From contig JAIQZU010000006.1 of NCBI GenBank assembly GCA_021776915.1, forward strand, positions 90,259 through 154,258: a DNA stretch of 64,000 nt, given 5' to 3'. The notes under the pieces are model-generated. The model was given only the letters and a program-made list of their open reading frames with translations, had not been told where the DNA came from and made no database searches. The position numbers and the translations under genes were made by a program. This DNA comes from Candidatus Scalindua sp. (lineage in GTDB: Bacteria; Planctomycetota; Brocadiia; Brocadiales; Scalinduaceae). This document shows positions 1 through 7,908 of this stretch, one piece after another (the first letter of the stretch is position 1; each line of letters opens with the position of its first letter).

Positions 1-273
1 AGGAAAAACCCGCACGTTTTTACGGAACAAGGAGTTGCCATGCTTTCAAGTGTCCTGAACAGTGAACGGGCAATTCAGGTTAACATCCAGATCATGAGAA
101 CATTCACCAAGCTCAGAGAAATGCTTGTAACTCATAAGGATTTACAGAAGAAGATTGAGGCTATGGAGAGAAAGTACGATAAGCAATTCAAAGTTGTCTT
201 TGATGCCTTGAGGGAGTTAATAGCACCACCAGAAAAACCAAAAGGCAAAATAGGTTTTAAGAGTAACAAGTAA
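1..273 (+). CDS. ORF6N-domain protein, C-terminal part (5' end outside window)
   Basis: The reading frame is open from base 1 and reads a run typical of the ORF6N domain: [20 protein letters not shown] followed by a helical tail with Lys/Arg-rich end. ORF6N domains are DNA-binding modules known from phage antirepressors and from chromosomal copies near mobile DNA. An internal ATG at 40 follows a GGAG-like stretch, but the conserved motif begins before it, so I read this as the end of a longer gene that starts upstream of the window. Residual length is 90 residues. It stands at the head of an accessory strip that also carries a toxin-antitoxin pair and an OLD nuclease. Confidence 0.75.
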   Translation, partial: RKNPHVFTEQGVAMLSSVLNSERAIQVNIQIMRTFTKLREMLVTHKDLQKKIEAMERKYDKQFKVVFDALRELIAPPEKPKGKIGFKSNK

Positions 274-391
274 GAGCAAGGCGAATATCGAAGGATGAAA
301 TAACTAAATGCTTTGCGTGTTTTGCGCCTGGTTTGCGAGAGAACTAAGACGAGAAAGAGCTTGGTGTCATTATGATTGACTCCATTTCCCC

Positions 392-485
392 TTGACTTCA
401 ATAATATATAGATTTATTATCACATTTCATTTTCATTCAATTCAAACAGCATAGAAACGATACCACAACTTGTGATGTGGATATA
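392..485 (+). repeat. promoter-leader repeat, copy 1
   Basis: Begins TTGACT, 17-base spacer, TATTAT, then a conserved leader containing CAATTCAAACAGCATAGAAA and the dyad CCACA-acttgtga-TGTGG. The same block recurs at 1598-1702 and 20196-20300. Here no gene follows; the downstream side has been replaced by hairpin repeats, so this copy may be an orphan promoter or a small RNA gene. Confidence 0.7.
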
Positions 486-533
486 CTAAAACCGGTTTGG
501 TTTTTGGCTTTTCAAAAAACCAAATCTTGGTTG

Positions 534-562
534 CCTGCCCGACATGTCGTTCAGGCGGGCAG
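534..562. repeat. palindromic hairpin repeat
   Basis: CTGCCCG arm and CGGGCAG arm around a CATG centre (tgcctgcccgaCATGtcg...). Related GC-rich hairpins lie at 34634-34656, 35939-35971 and 48486-48512, so this is one member of a dispersed family. Confidence 0.55.
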
Positions 563-566
563 TTAT

Positions 567-620
567 CCCCGGGCAAAAAACGCCGAGGACTTTCCCCGGA
601 CAAAAAGCGCCGAGGACTTT
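567..620. repeat. tandem pair of CCCCGGAC...GCCGAGGACTTT units
   Basis: Two adjacent 27-base units (567-593 and 594-620) that differ by about two bases. Further copies are at 29213-29270, 33501-33527 and 34742-34769. Confidence 0.75.
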
Positions 621-1069
621 ACTCGCCTGCCTGCCGGTAGGCAGGGGCAAAATTGTTTTTGGGTTTTTCCGAAAACCATTTTGAGATGAGTATAAGTTGT
701 CTTAAATACAGGTTTATCTTTTACAAGGATGTTGAGCTGGCGAAATCCCTGCCCGCCGTACAAGACTTTGGCAGGCGCGGCGCCGAAGCATATTCAGCGT
801 TCATTCTATTGCATGGGACTACGGCGGAGACCAGCAACGTTTTTACCCACAAGTGAGTTCTTGGCTCTGTGCGTAGGTGGATAAATTCATGAACTTTCTT
901 ACCGGATATATTCTTTATAAGATCACAATTTGTGACCTTAAAACGTAGAAAGTCAAAAAAAACTTGAGTATATTGGTGAAAATGTTGATAATATATCTAA
1001 ATAGACCATAGGATTAATTAAAATTGATATATAGTCTGTGCTATATTTTAAATTAAAACGGAGGTAAAA

Positions 1070-1279
1070 ATGACACAATTATCGGTTGATGAAGAAAAAT
1101 TAAAAGATTTATTAAAGGAGACACTTATAGAAGTAATCGAGCAGAAAAAAGATTTGTTCCACGATATCGTTGCAGAAGCAATAGAAGACATTGCTATAAC
1201 AAATGCAATTAAAGAAGGAGAATCTACCGAATCTATAAGCAGAGAAGAAGTATTTGATATTATCGAGGGAAAATCGTGA
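1070..1279 (+). CDS. antitoxin of a RelE/ParE-type toxin-antitoxin pair
   Basis: A 69-residue acidic, helical protein (pattern LSVDEEKLKDLLKE...) with no catalytic motif. It is preceded by an excellent Shine-Dalgarno GGAGG at 1060-1064 and its stop overlaps the start of the next gene by four bases, the usual antitoxin-first layout of type II pairs. The partner at 1276 is a recognisable RelE/ParE toxin, and the antitoxin call rests mainly on that context. The C-terminal half (SISREEVFDIIEGKS) would be the part that wraps the toxin. Family not recognised by sequence alone. Confidence 0.7.
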   Translation: MTQLSVDEEKLKDLLKETLIEVIEQKKDLFHDIVAEAIEDIAITNAIKEGESTESISREEVFDIIEGKS

Positions 1280-1545
1280 AAATCGATTTTAGAAAGAGTT
1301 TTTCCAGAGACATTAAAAAGTTAAACGATAAAGATATTTTGAAGAAGGTTAAAGATGTAATTGATACAATTGAAAATACTCCAAACCTGCTGAAATTAAG
1401 AAATATTAAACAACTTACGAGCGGTGGAAAATACTATCGAATTAGAATAGGCGATTACCGTATAGGTATCAAACTTGAGAATGAGACCGTAGTTCTCGTA
1501 AGGTGTCTTCATCGTAGAGATATTTATAAATATTTCCCTTTCTAA
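1276..1545 (+). CDS. RelE/ParE-superfamily toxin
   Basis: An 89-residue protein with the RelE/ParE fold signature: N-terminal FRKSFSRDIKKL, the central KQLTSGGKYYRIRIGDYRIG strand pair, and C-terminal VLVRCLHRRDIYKYF. RelE members cleave mRNA on the ribosome and ParE members poison gyrase. The YRIRIGDYRI...HRRDIYK pattern leans to the RelE side, where basic residues act in catalysis, but I cannot separate the two by eye. Its start overlaps the antitoxin stop, implying translational coupling. The pair lies between two copies of the promoter-leader repeat and next to an OLD nuclease. Confidence 0.85.
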   Translation: MKIDFRKSFSRDIKKLNDKDILKKVKDVIDTIENTPNLLKLRNIKQLTSGGKYYRIRIGDYRIGIKLENETVVLVRCLHRRDIYKYFPF

Positions 1546-1597
1546 GAGTAAACCACTCAAGCCAGGCACGATATAGAACAGAGTCGAATCTTTCATA

Positions 1598-1702
1598 TTG
1601 ACTTAAATAATATATAGCTTTATTATCACATTTCACTTTTATTCAATTCAAACAGCATAGAAACTATACCACAATATGTGATGTGGATAAGTTATCTTAA
1701 TT
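1598..1702 (+). promoter_or_regulatory. promoter-leader repeat, copy 2, upstream of the OLD nuclease
   Basis: TTGACT (1598-1603), 17-base spacer, TATTAT (1621-1626) gives a near-consensus sigma-70 type promoter. The conserved leader follows with CAATTCAAACAGCATAGAAA and the dyad CCACA...TGTGG, and runs to the base before the nuclease ATG at 1703. No good Shine-Dalgarno lies in the last 15 bases. Almost identical to copy 1 and clearly related to copy 3. Confidence 0.7.
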
Positions 1703-3526
1703 ATGAAAATATTAAAATTTCGAATAAAAAATTTTAGATCAATAATTGATAGCGGTGATTGCTATCTTACTGATAACGTTACTGTTTTGGCTGGTAAGAA
1801 TGAATCAGGCAAAACCTCGATATTAGAAGCACTAGTAGATTTTGATACTGATAAAAATATCCGAAAGGAAGCAATACCAATAAAAAGTCCAGATTCTCTG
1901 CCAGAAATATCTATAATTTTTGAAATTGAGGGAGAAAATCTAAAAGATATTTTTAATGAGATAGGAGTTGATAAAGAGAACCATGATAATATCGAACTTG
2001 AAATTACAAAATTATTTCCAGACAAATATTCTATATCAGAAACATCACTGAAAAAGCTAAACCTTGAAGATGATATTTCAATTAAAAATGAAATTGAAAA
2101 AAACTTAAATAGAATACGTAAAATTCATGACAAACATCCCTCAATAGGTGGCAACTTGACAGATATAAATATTGACGATGTTCAAAGCTTACAAACGTCA
2201 GTTTTACAATTCAAAAAAGCAACTACCCCAAACTTAAATCAAATAGAGTCCGAAACAGAAAAATCTGATTTTTCAACATACATTACAGATTTATCTAAAA
2301 ATCTAGCACAGCTTATAAAATTACAGAATATTGAAACTGATTTTTTAAATGTTTTAAAAGAAAAATGGATTCCTTATTTTATACTTTTTAATTCTTTTGA
2401 TGATATATTTCCAAACAAAATACTCTTTTCAGATTTAGAAACAAATGAATGGATTAATGATTTATCAATTATTAGTGACTTGGATATTAGTAAAATCAAA
2501 GGCACTGAAGATAGGAGTAAGCATAAACACAAAAAAGATTTAAATATTAGCATAAATAATGATTATGAAAAATTTTGGACTCAAGACATATCAAATCTAA
2601 GCATAGATTGGGATTCTGAGCATCTATACTTTTGGATTGAGGAAGATGGTTATCCTTATGAGCCAAGTTTAAGAAGCAAAGGTCGACAATGGCACCTAGC
2701 ATTTTATATAAAAGTGTCAGCACGAGCAAAAGAAGATATACCAAATATAATTCTCATAGATGAGCCTGGACTTTTCTTACATGCGAAAGCACAAAGAGAT
2801 ATTTTAGAAAAACTTGAAGACTCGGCAAAAGAAGCGCAGGTGATCTTTTCTACGCATTCACCTTATCTTCTAGAATGGGACAAACTTAATAGAATTCGTT
2901 TAGTGCATAGAACTACGCAAAGCGGCACTGTAATCGAAAATAAAATTCATGCATTAGCCGATAAGGAAACGCTTACTCCAATACTAACAGCCATTGGATT
3001 AGAATTAAATTTAGGAATAACACATTTAGATAAAATTAATAATGTAATTGTTGAAGGGCAATCAGATTTATTTTATTTAGAATCATTTAAAAGAATTAGC
3101 GAAGTTAATGATCTAAATTTTGTATTTGGAGGTGGTTCTGGCAATATGCCTTTTGTAGGAACAATATTGCATGGGTGGGGGTGTAAGGTAATATATTTAT
3201 ATGATAACGACAAAGGGAAAAAAGATGGTGAAAAGAATTTGACAAAAAATTGGTTTGTTTCAAAAGACTTAATTCTATCTGTACTAGACATAGACGGCAC
3301 TATAGAAGATGTTTTTTCTTTAGAAGATTTTAAAAAATACGTGTTAAAAGATGATAGAAAATATGCTTGCAAAAATAGTGAATATATAAAAAAAAGCAAA
3401 GAGGATAAGGTCCTTTTATCACGGCTTTTTTTGCAATCATTTGAAGCTGGAGAAGTAAACTTGTCAGGACAATCTAAAGAGAATGTTAAAAAACTTTTGA
3501 AAAGAATAGGTGATAAGTTTACATAA
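1703..3526 (+). CDS. OLD-family ATP-dependent endonuclease (AAA ATPase + TOPRIM)
   Basis: A 607-residue protein with an SMC/RecF-like ATPase: Walker A GKNESGKTS at residues 31-39, Walker B ILIDEPG with D353/E354, and the nearby H-loop STHSPYLLEW. The C-terminal half is a TOPRIM nuclease: IVEGQSD with E451, GGGSGN, and the YDNDKG pair D501/D503. OLD nucleases are DNA nucleases of phage P2 and of bacterial defence systems, GajA of Gabija among them. There is no UvrD-like helicase (GajB) or reverse transcriptase beside it, so it is a stand-alone member. Lys/Ile/Asn-rich codon use differs from the housekeeping genes further on, in keeping with transfer. It is driven by the repeat-borne promoter just upstream. 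Confidence 0.9.
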   Translation: MKILKFRIKNFRSIIDSGDCYLTDNVTVLAGKNESGKTSILEALVDFDTDKNIRKEAIPIKSPDSLPEISIIFEIEGENLKDIFNEIGVDKENHDNIELEITKLFPDKYSISETSLKKLNLEDDISIKNEIEKNLNRIRKIHDKHPSIGGNLTDINIDDVQSLQTSVLQFKKATTPNLNQIESETEKSDFSTYITDLSKNLAQLIKLQNIETDFLNVLKEKWIPYFILFNSFDDIFPNKILFSDLETNEWINDLSIISDLDISKIKGTEDRSKHKHKKDLNISINNDYEKFWTQDISNLSIDWDSEHLYFWIEEDGYPYEPSLRSKGRQWHLAFYIKVSARAKEDIPNIILIDEPGLFLHAKAQRDILEKLEDSAKEAQVIFSTHSPYLLEWDKLNRIRLVHRTTQSGTVIENKIHALADKETLTPILTAIGLELNLGITHLDKINNVIVEGQSDLFYLESFKRISEVNDLNFVFGGGSGNMPFVGTILHGWGCKVIYLYDNDKGKKDGEKNLTKNWFVSKDLILSVLDIDGTIEDVFSLEDFKKYVLKDDRKYACKNSEYIKKSKEDKVLLSRLFLQSFEAGEVNLSGQSKENVKKLLKRIGDKFT

Positions 3527-3979
3527 AAATAGTAGCAAAAATTAAGCAAATTCAATTAAATAAATATAATATCAATCATAACAATAATAAATAGTCGTTG
3601 GCCCATATTTATTCCAAAATATCAAGAAACAAGACCCTATTCTTCCGAATAGAGAGAGTAGAGAGTGTCACATTTCGCCACTGGACATAATTCAAATTCC
3701 CCCTTTTAATAATCTTTAAGCAAGACAGGGGTCTTTAATCTTGATATTGCCCAATATTGGAATGCACTAGCTATAAGCAGATTGATGAACAGAGAATCAA
3801 ACATGAAGGCCAAAGAAAACTTATTATTACTTTCAGAAGATGGGATTTTTACGTATCTCTGTCTACTTTACCTTGAAATATAATATTTACTAAGAAATCA
3901 TCTTAGCATTTATAGAGTAAATATCAAAGCAAATGTTGGATCTACGCGTATCATCTTAATAATCTAAGGAGGCAATCAA
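3527..3979. other. gene-free stretch
   Basis: AT-rich, no convincing frame, no clear terminator hairpin after the OLD gene. The only functional sign is the ribosome-binding site AGGAGG (3967-3972) for the next gene. Confidence 0.5.
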
Positions 3980-5350
3980 ATGCCCTATCGATTTCTTAAT
4001 GTACAGGCAGTTCTTGGATTTCTTTGCCTTTTCGTTCTAATAGCCGACCTCGCACTTACTTTCGTGCTCGTTAAAAACAGATTGTTTTTCACCGAACCCT
4101 GGTCGAGCTATCTCCTAGGGATGATGGACACTATAACCCTATGGACTGGTAGAATATTTTGGACCATTGTGGTAATTCTTGTCATAGCGCGAGGCATTCT
4201 TAAAGGCAAGCCATCACGTCTTCCATCAACTGATCGAATCATCGAAGTGTTTGTCAGCGTTCTCCGAAGCTTCCTACCGCCGCGCCTAGTATTTTCAGTT
4301 CCCACCTTCATAGTTCTTTTAATTGTGGTCTTTGTGCTGATTAAGTTCTTGCCATCCCACTTTCCTTACGTTCCTCCTGCGTCAGCAATTCTCGTTACTG
4401 AAGACGAGAAGGAGATTTATGCAGTAGATGAGGTAGCTGGGAAGATTGTGATCATTGAAAGGAAGCCCAAAGATGGGGGCGGTTTAAAGACGAAAATGAA
4501 GGTTGACCTGAACCGATCAGGTGTCCAGGTAAGACCTCAAAGGCTTGCCATTAGCCCAGATGGAAAATTCGTTTACATTACTAACCCAATTGCAGACGAA
4601 ATAATAATTATTGACCGAGGCCACAATAATACGGTATTGGAACCTCGGTCAGTAGGAAGACTTCCGCGCTCAATCGCATTTACCCCGGATGGGACAAAAG
4701 CATATGTAAGCAACGAAGGGCCGATCCCACAGGGGAGCATCAGCGTAATTCGGGTTATCGATGAAAAGAAAAACTATGTGCATCAAGTCATCCGTAACAA
4801 GACGATTACTGGGGTCAATTGTCCAGAGGGTATTGCAATCCCATATGACGGCAGAAAACTTTATGTGGCTTCACAATGTGGAATCAATGAAGATCCCGTT
4901 TTTGTGATTGACACGGTGACGGACAAGGTACTTAAGCACGAGACGATAGGAAAGATGCAGGTTGGGGTAAATGTAGCCTTGTCGCCACAACACCAAAAAC
5001 TTTACGTAGCCAGAGGAAACTATCCATGGCGAGATAATGTCAAGAGGCGTGTTGGCTCACCGTTCTCGATAGTTGATACACTAACACGCAAGGTCTTGCG
5101 CACGCACACATTACAGACGAGTGTTAATCTTGTGGTGGTTACTCCAGATGAACAGTATGTGCTTGTAGGCAATGGGAATAATATTACAGTTTTTGATACA
5201 AAGACGGATTCAGAAGTGAAGACTTTCACTCCCCGTGAAGCAAGCCCTCTAGGAATAGCCGTTTCTAAAGATAATGCGGTCTATGTGCTATACCCAGAAA
5301 TGGAAGTCTTTACATTTGGATTGAGCGGTCTGCTACCTATTAAAAGATAA
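3980..5350 (+). CDS. membrane-anchored YVTN-type beta-propeller protein
   Basis: A 456-residue protein with three hydrophobic segments at about residues 9-31, 55-72 and 105-124, followed by a beta-propeller from about 135 to the end. Repeats carry the YVTN-family pattern: RLAISPDGKFVYITNP, SIAFTPDGTKAYVSNE, IAIPYDGRKLYVASQ, VALSPQHQKLYVARG, VVVTPDEQYVLVGN, IAVSKDNAVYVLYPE. Such propellers are known from surface-layer and redox-associated proteins of archaea and planctomycetes. The propeller probably lies outside the inner membrane, though topology is inferred. Strong AGGAGG seven bases before the ATG supports the start. It appears to be a single-gene unit, with about 450 bases of empty DNA before it. 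Confidence 0.8.
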   Translation: MPYRFLNVQAVLGFLCLFVLIADLALTFVLVKNRLFFTEPWSSYLLGMMDTITLWTGRIFWTIVVILVIARGILKGKPSRLPSTDRIIEVFVSVLRSFLPPRLVFSVPTFIVLLIVVFVLIKFLPSHFPYVPPASAILVTEDEKEIYAVDEVAGKIVIIERKPKDGGGLKTKMKVDLNRSGVQVRPQRLAISPDGKFVYITNPIADEIIIIDRGHNNTVLEPRSVGRLPRSIAFTPDGTKAYVSNEGPIPQGSISVIRVIDEKKNYVHQVIRNKTITGVNCPEGIAIPYDGRKLYVASQCGINEDPVFVIDTVTDKVLKHETIGKMQVGVNVALSPQHQKLYVARGNYPWRDNVKRRVGSPFSIVDTLTRKVLRTHTLQTSVNLVVVTPDEQYVLVGNGNNITVFDTKTDSEVKTFTPREASPLGIAVSKDNAVYVLYPEMEVFTFGLSGLLPIKR

Positions 5351-5665
5351 AAAAGGATAAAAAAGTTAGAAGATTATGTTTACTACCGACTCACGTTATT
5401 TAGCATTTATTATTAAGTTTGGCATTCTTCACTAGAAGGCCCAACAAGACGTTCCAGCGAATGCGTAAAAACTGTGCTTGCTGAACTTGATCATCAGCAT
5501 AAAAAAATCCGTGTATTCATTAAAAATCAAATCTTTTCATGAAGGCAGAACGCAGTTGACCCGCCAAAAAGACCATCGGGTAAACAATAGGCAAAAGAAA
5601 ATGAAAGAAGCAACCCGCCCGTACCTAACGGTACATTCGGGTGGTGAGGAAAGAGGAGTATTGTT
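5351..5665. other. gene-free stretch
   Basis: One 75-residue frame (5478-5705) crosses this region but has no recognisable content and runs into the pseudogene below. No promoter or terminator recognised. Confidence 0.45.
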
Positions 5666-5990
5666 TTGTCGGGACAACTGTTTAATTTACAAGATTACAC
5701 AATAACGCAATTGGTGTTTTTCTTCATCTGCTTATTATTCTGGCTATACACCTCTATGTTTTTGTTGTTAAAGACACAATAAAATATAAATTTGTCCAGA
5801 TACCTCTCTTTGCAATATTCCTGAATTTCGGATGGGAAATTACAACAACATTCCGGGCTCATCCGGATATGGGAGATATTGTGTATACCGGTTATTTCGG
5901 TTGGGTAGTAGTTGACAATATTATCGTGATATTATCTTTTATGTACGGCAGATCACAGTTAAAACACAAAATAATGAAACCTAAATTGAG
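5666..5990 (+). pseudogene. broken small polytopic membrane protein, frameshifted and 3'-truncated
   Basis: A TTG at 5666, with GAGGAG (5653-5658) before it, opens a frame reading LFNLQDYTITQLVFFFICLL and FWLYTSMFLLLK before a stop near 5780. The next frame continues without a canonical start as DTIKYKFVQIPLFAIFLNFG, WEITTTFRAHP, then a GYFGWVVVDNIIVILSF segment. Joined by one frameshift near the TTGTTGTTAAAGAC stretch, the two halves resemble small bacterial membrane proteins with an N-x-x-WE helix (related to transmembrane-type terpene cyclases; low confidence). The 3' end runs into the inverted-repeat element at 5979. Frameshift and truncation together argue for a dead gene. Confidence 0.5.
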
Positions 5991-6109
5991 CGATTTTATT
6001 TTACATGCCGTTGTAGCCGCTGGCTTTAGCCTGCGTTTTTCCTCACTTGATGGGGTTGCGTAAGTTACGCAACCTTAAGGTTGCGGCTACAAAATCGCTC
6101 AATTTAGGT
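5979..6109. mobile_element. 131-bp MITE-like element with 19-bp terminal inverted repeats, copy 1
   Basis: Left end ACCTAAATTGAGCGATTTT (5979-5997) is the exact reverse complement of the right end (6091-6109). Inside are a second inverted pair, GTAGCCGC/GCGGCTAC, and a near-perfect hairpin GTTGCGTAAGTTACGCAAC (6055-6073). It is too small to code for a transposase, so it would move in trans. It truncates the upstream membrane-protein pseudogene and abuts the 3' end of mlaD. A partial copy lies at 44227-44323. Confidence 0.8.
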
Positions 6110-6119
6110 GAGAGATAAT

Positions 6120-7073
6120 TTATTGCACTTCTTCCGCATTCTCTTTCTTCATACTGTGGCGGATCATTGTGCGGAGGATGAAGCTCCTGTTTGCACCGCC
6201 CAGGAGCTGGATCAGACTGTCGTAAAGGGCAGGGTCATTTATAATAGCCCCGATGGAGCCTTCGCCTTCGGCAATCTTTTCGGTTACGGTTTTTAAGTCC
6301 TCTGTAGCCAGTGCCAGGTTGTCAAGTATCTTTCTCTTTTCCTCGTCATATAGAATGTCGTGTAAAAGGCCGTTACCGCTCTTTATCTGATTTGTTATAC
6401 TGTCAACGTCCTGCGTAACCTTTCTCAGATGTTCGCTGGTCTTTGAGATGTTATTTATGAGGGTTTCCCCTTCGGGTTCGTATATCAGGGTGTGAAGCAT
6501 TCCTCTGCCGGTTTTGATCTCTTCTATTACATCATTTAAAGATTTGGCGGAGCTGCTTAGTCTTTCAAAGAGTTTTGTCTCTTCGATTTCCTTCAGATTT
6601 TTGTAAATAGAATCTACGGCATTTATGCCGTTTTCAAAGGCGCCGGAAAAATCTGCAGGGTCAATACTTTGAATCAAATCCCCTTCCTTGAGCATAGCGC
6701 TGTTACTGTCTCCCATTGATATCTCCACGTAGTAGTCTCCTGTAACGTAACTCAGCGATTTTATTGATGCGATGGAGTTTGCCCTGACACGACTCTGAAA
6801 TTTTCTCTCGATCTGCATTACTACTTCAAGTTTCTTTTCTGCCATATCCCGGGGAACATTTACGCTGTTAACCTTTCCAACGGCAACACCGGACAACCTG
6901 ACCGGCGCACCAGGCTGAAGCCCCAATACGTTAGAGAATGACGCGTAAACAGTAAAAACCTTTTTAAAATATCCTCTTTCCGTTCCAAGTACGAATATTG
7001 TGATGGCAGTTGCCGTCAGCATTATGATGACGAATAACCCGGTTCGAAGGGCAATAGCCTGTTCCTTTTTCAT
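6120..7073 (-). CDS. mlaD: MlaD-type MCE-domain protein
   Basis: A 317-residue protein with one N-terminal transmembrane helix (about 10-30) and a periplasmic MCE domain (about 38-118) containing FSNVLGLQPGAPVRLSGVAV and SYVTGDYYVEISMG. The rest is long, helical and polar, as in MCE proteins that form a hydrophobic tunnel for lipid passage. In the Mla system MlaD is the substrate-binding hexamer on the MlaFE transporter and moves phospholipids between the membranes. It is the last gene of a minus-strand run after mlaE and mlaF. GGAG precedes the ATG at 7073. A hairpin repeat lies in the gap between mlaF and mlaD and could tune expression. Confidence 0.9.
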   Translation of the reverse strand: MKKEQAIALRTGLFVIIMLTATAITIFVLGTERGYFKKVFTVYASFSNVLGLQPGAPVRLSGVAVGKVNSVNVPRDMAEKKLEVVMQIERKFQSRVRANSIASIKSLSYVTGDYYVEISMGDSNSAMLKEGDLIQSIDPADFSGAFENGINAVDSIYKNLKEIEETKLFERLSSSAKSLNDVIEEIKTGRGMLHTLIYEPEGETLINNISKTSEHLRKVTQDVDSITNQIKSGNGLLHDILYDEEKRKILDNLALATEDLKTVTEKIAEGEGSIGAIINDPALYDSLIQLLGGANRSFILRTMIRHSMKKENAEEVQ

Positions 7074-7115
7074 GTTTAATTACTCCATAAATTCATTACT
7101 CGTTTAAGTGTGTTC

Positions 7116-7153
7116 ATTCCTCGTTCCCAAGCCGGAGCCTGGGAACAAGGAAT
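7116..7153. repeat. hairpin between mlaF and mlaD
   Basis: Arms ATTCCTCGTTCCCA and TGGGAACAAGGAAT pair with one mismatch around AGCCGGAGCC. No T-run follows on the transcribed strand, so it looks like a dispersed repeat or RNA-processing hairpin and not a terminator. Confidence 0.6.
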
Positions 7154-7167
7154 AAGCGTTTTATTCA

Positions 7168-7908
7168 TTAATAACGGCTCCCGGCAATAAAGTCTCTTAT
7201 CACTTTGATTTCAGAGTTTTCAAGGTCGTCCCAGGTGCCTTCTGTAATGATTTTCCCATTAGAAATCATTGCCAGCCTGTTAGTTACTTTCTTGACACAA
7301 TGAAGATCGTGTGTGACTACTATGGTAGTTGTTCCCAGTTTATTCTGGAGATCGAGTATTAATTCGTTTATCTTGTCGGCATTTATAGGGTCGATTCCGG
7401 TGGTAGGTTCATCATACAATATGATCTTTGGTTCCACTGCTATAGCCCTTGCAAGGCCGACCCTCTTTTTCATCCCGCCGCTGAGTTCGTCAGGAAATTT
7501 CTGTTCTGCTCCATCGAGTCCTACCAGACCCAGTTTTTCTCTCACTTTTTCCTCAATTTCTTTTTCTTTTAATTTCGTGTGTTCGCGAAGCGGATATGCT
7601 ATGTTCTCGTATACGGTAAGTGAATCAAAGAGCGCTGCTCCCTGGAATAGTATCCCTATATTTCTGCGGATCTTTATTAATTCTTCCTCTTTCAATGGGA
7701 CAATATTCCTGCCCATTACTAATATTTCACCTTTATCAGGTTTGAGTATACCAATTAATTCTTTTAGAAGCACACTTTTCCCCACGCCGCTGCTTCCTAT
7801 AAGGGACATTACTTCGCCTTCTTTAACACGCAGGTTTATGCCCGAATGTACCATCTGGCCATTGAAGGCAGTGTGCACATCTCTTAGTTCTATGATGTTA
7901 CTATTCAT
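7168..7908 (-). CDS. mlaF: MlaF-type ABC transporter ATPase
   Basis: A 246-residue ABC ATPase: Walker A GSSGVGKS (38-45), signature LSGGMKKRVGLARA, Walker B IILYDEPTTGIDP, and the H-loop VVTHD. The GGMKKR signature with YDEPTTGIDPI is the pattern of the MlaF/Ttg2A family, which powers phospholipid transport with MlaE and MlaD. It sits in the cytoplasm against MlaE. Its ATG shares one base with the mlaE stop (TAATG at 7906-7910), so the two are translationally coupled. Length is normal for the family. Confidence 0.95.
   Translation of the reverse strand: MNSNIIELRDVHTAFNGQMVHSGINLRVKEGEVMSLIGSSGVGKSVLLKELIGILKPDKGEILVMGRNIVPLKEEELIKIRRNIGILFQGAALFDSLTVYENIAYPLREHTKLKEKEIEEKVREKLGLVGLDGAEQKFPDELSGGMKKRVGLARAIAVEPKIILYDEPTTGIDPINADKINELILDLQNKLGTTTIVVTHDLHCVKKVTNRLAMISNGKIITEGTWDDLENSEIKVIRDFIAGSRY

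Larger units (their letters stand above)
274..1069. other. gene-free stretch filled with short repeats
   Basis: No convincing gene. It holds copy 1 of the promoter-leader repeat (392-485), a hairpin of the CTGCCCG...CGGGCAG type (534-562), two tandem copies of the CCCCGGAC/GCCGAGGAC unit (567-620) and a near-palindrome CCTGCCTGCCGGTAGGCAGG (625-644). The short frames here are read through these repeats and are not credible proteins. Confidence 0.6.

Noticed and set aside
477..856. Short frames in the repeat-rich gap after the ORF6N fragment
   Set aside because: They run through hairpin and CCCCGGAC repeats, lack ribosome-binding sites and have no recognisable protein pattern.
1703..3526. Gabija system
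   Set aside because: The nuclease resembles GajA, but there is no UvrD-like GajB gene on either side.
5430..5470. GCCCAACAAGACG...TTCCAGCGAA, similar to an integron attC end
   Set aside because: Only one half of an attC-like pattern (RYYYAAC) is visible, with no matching GTTRRRY partner and no integron integrase.
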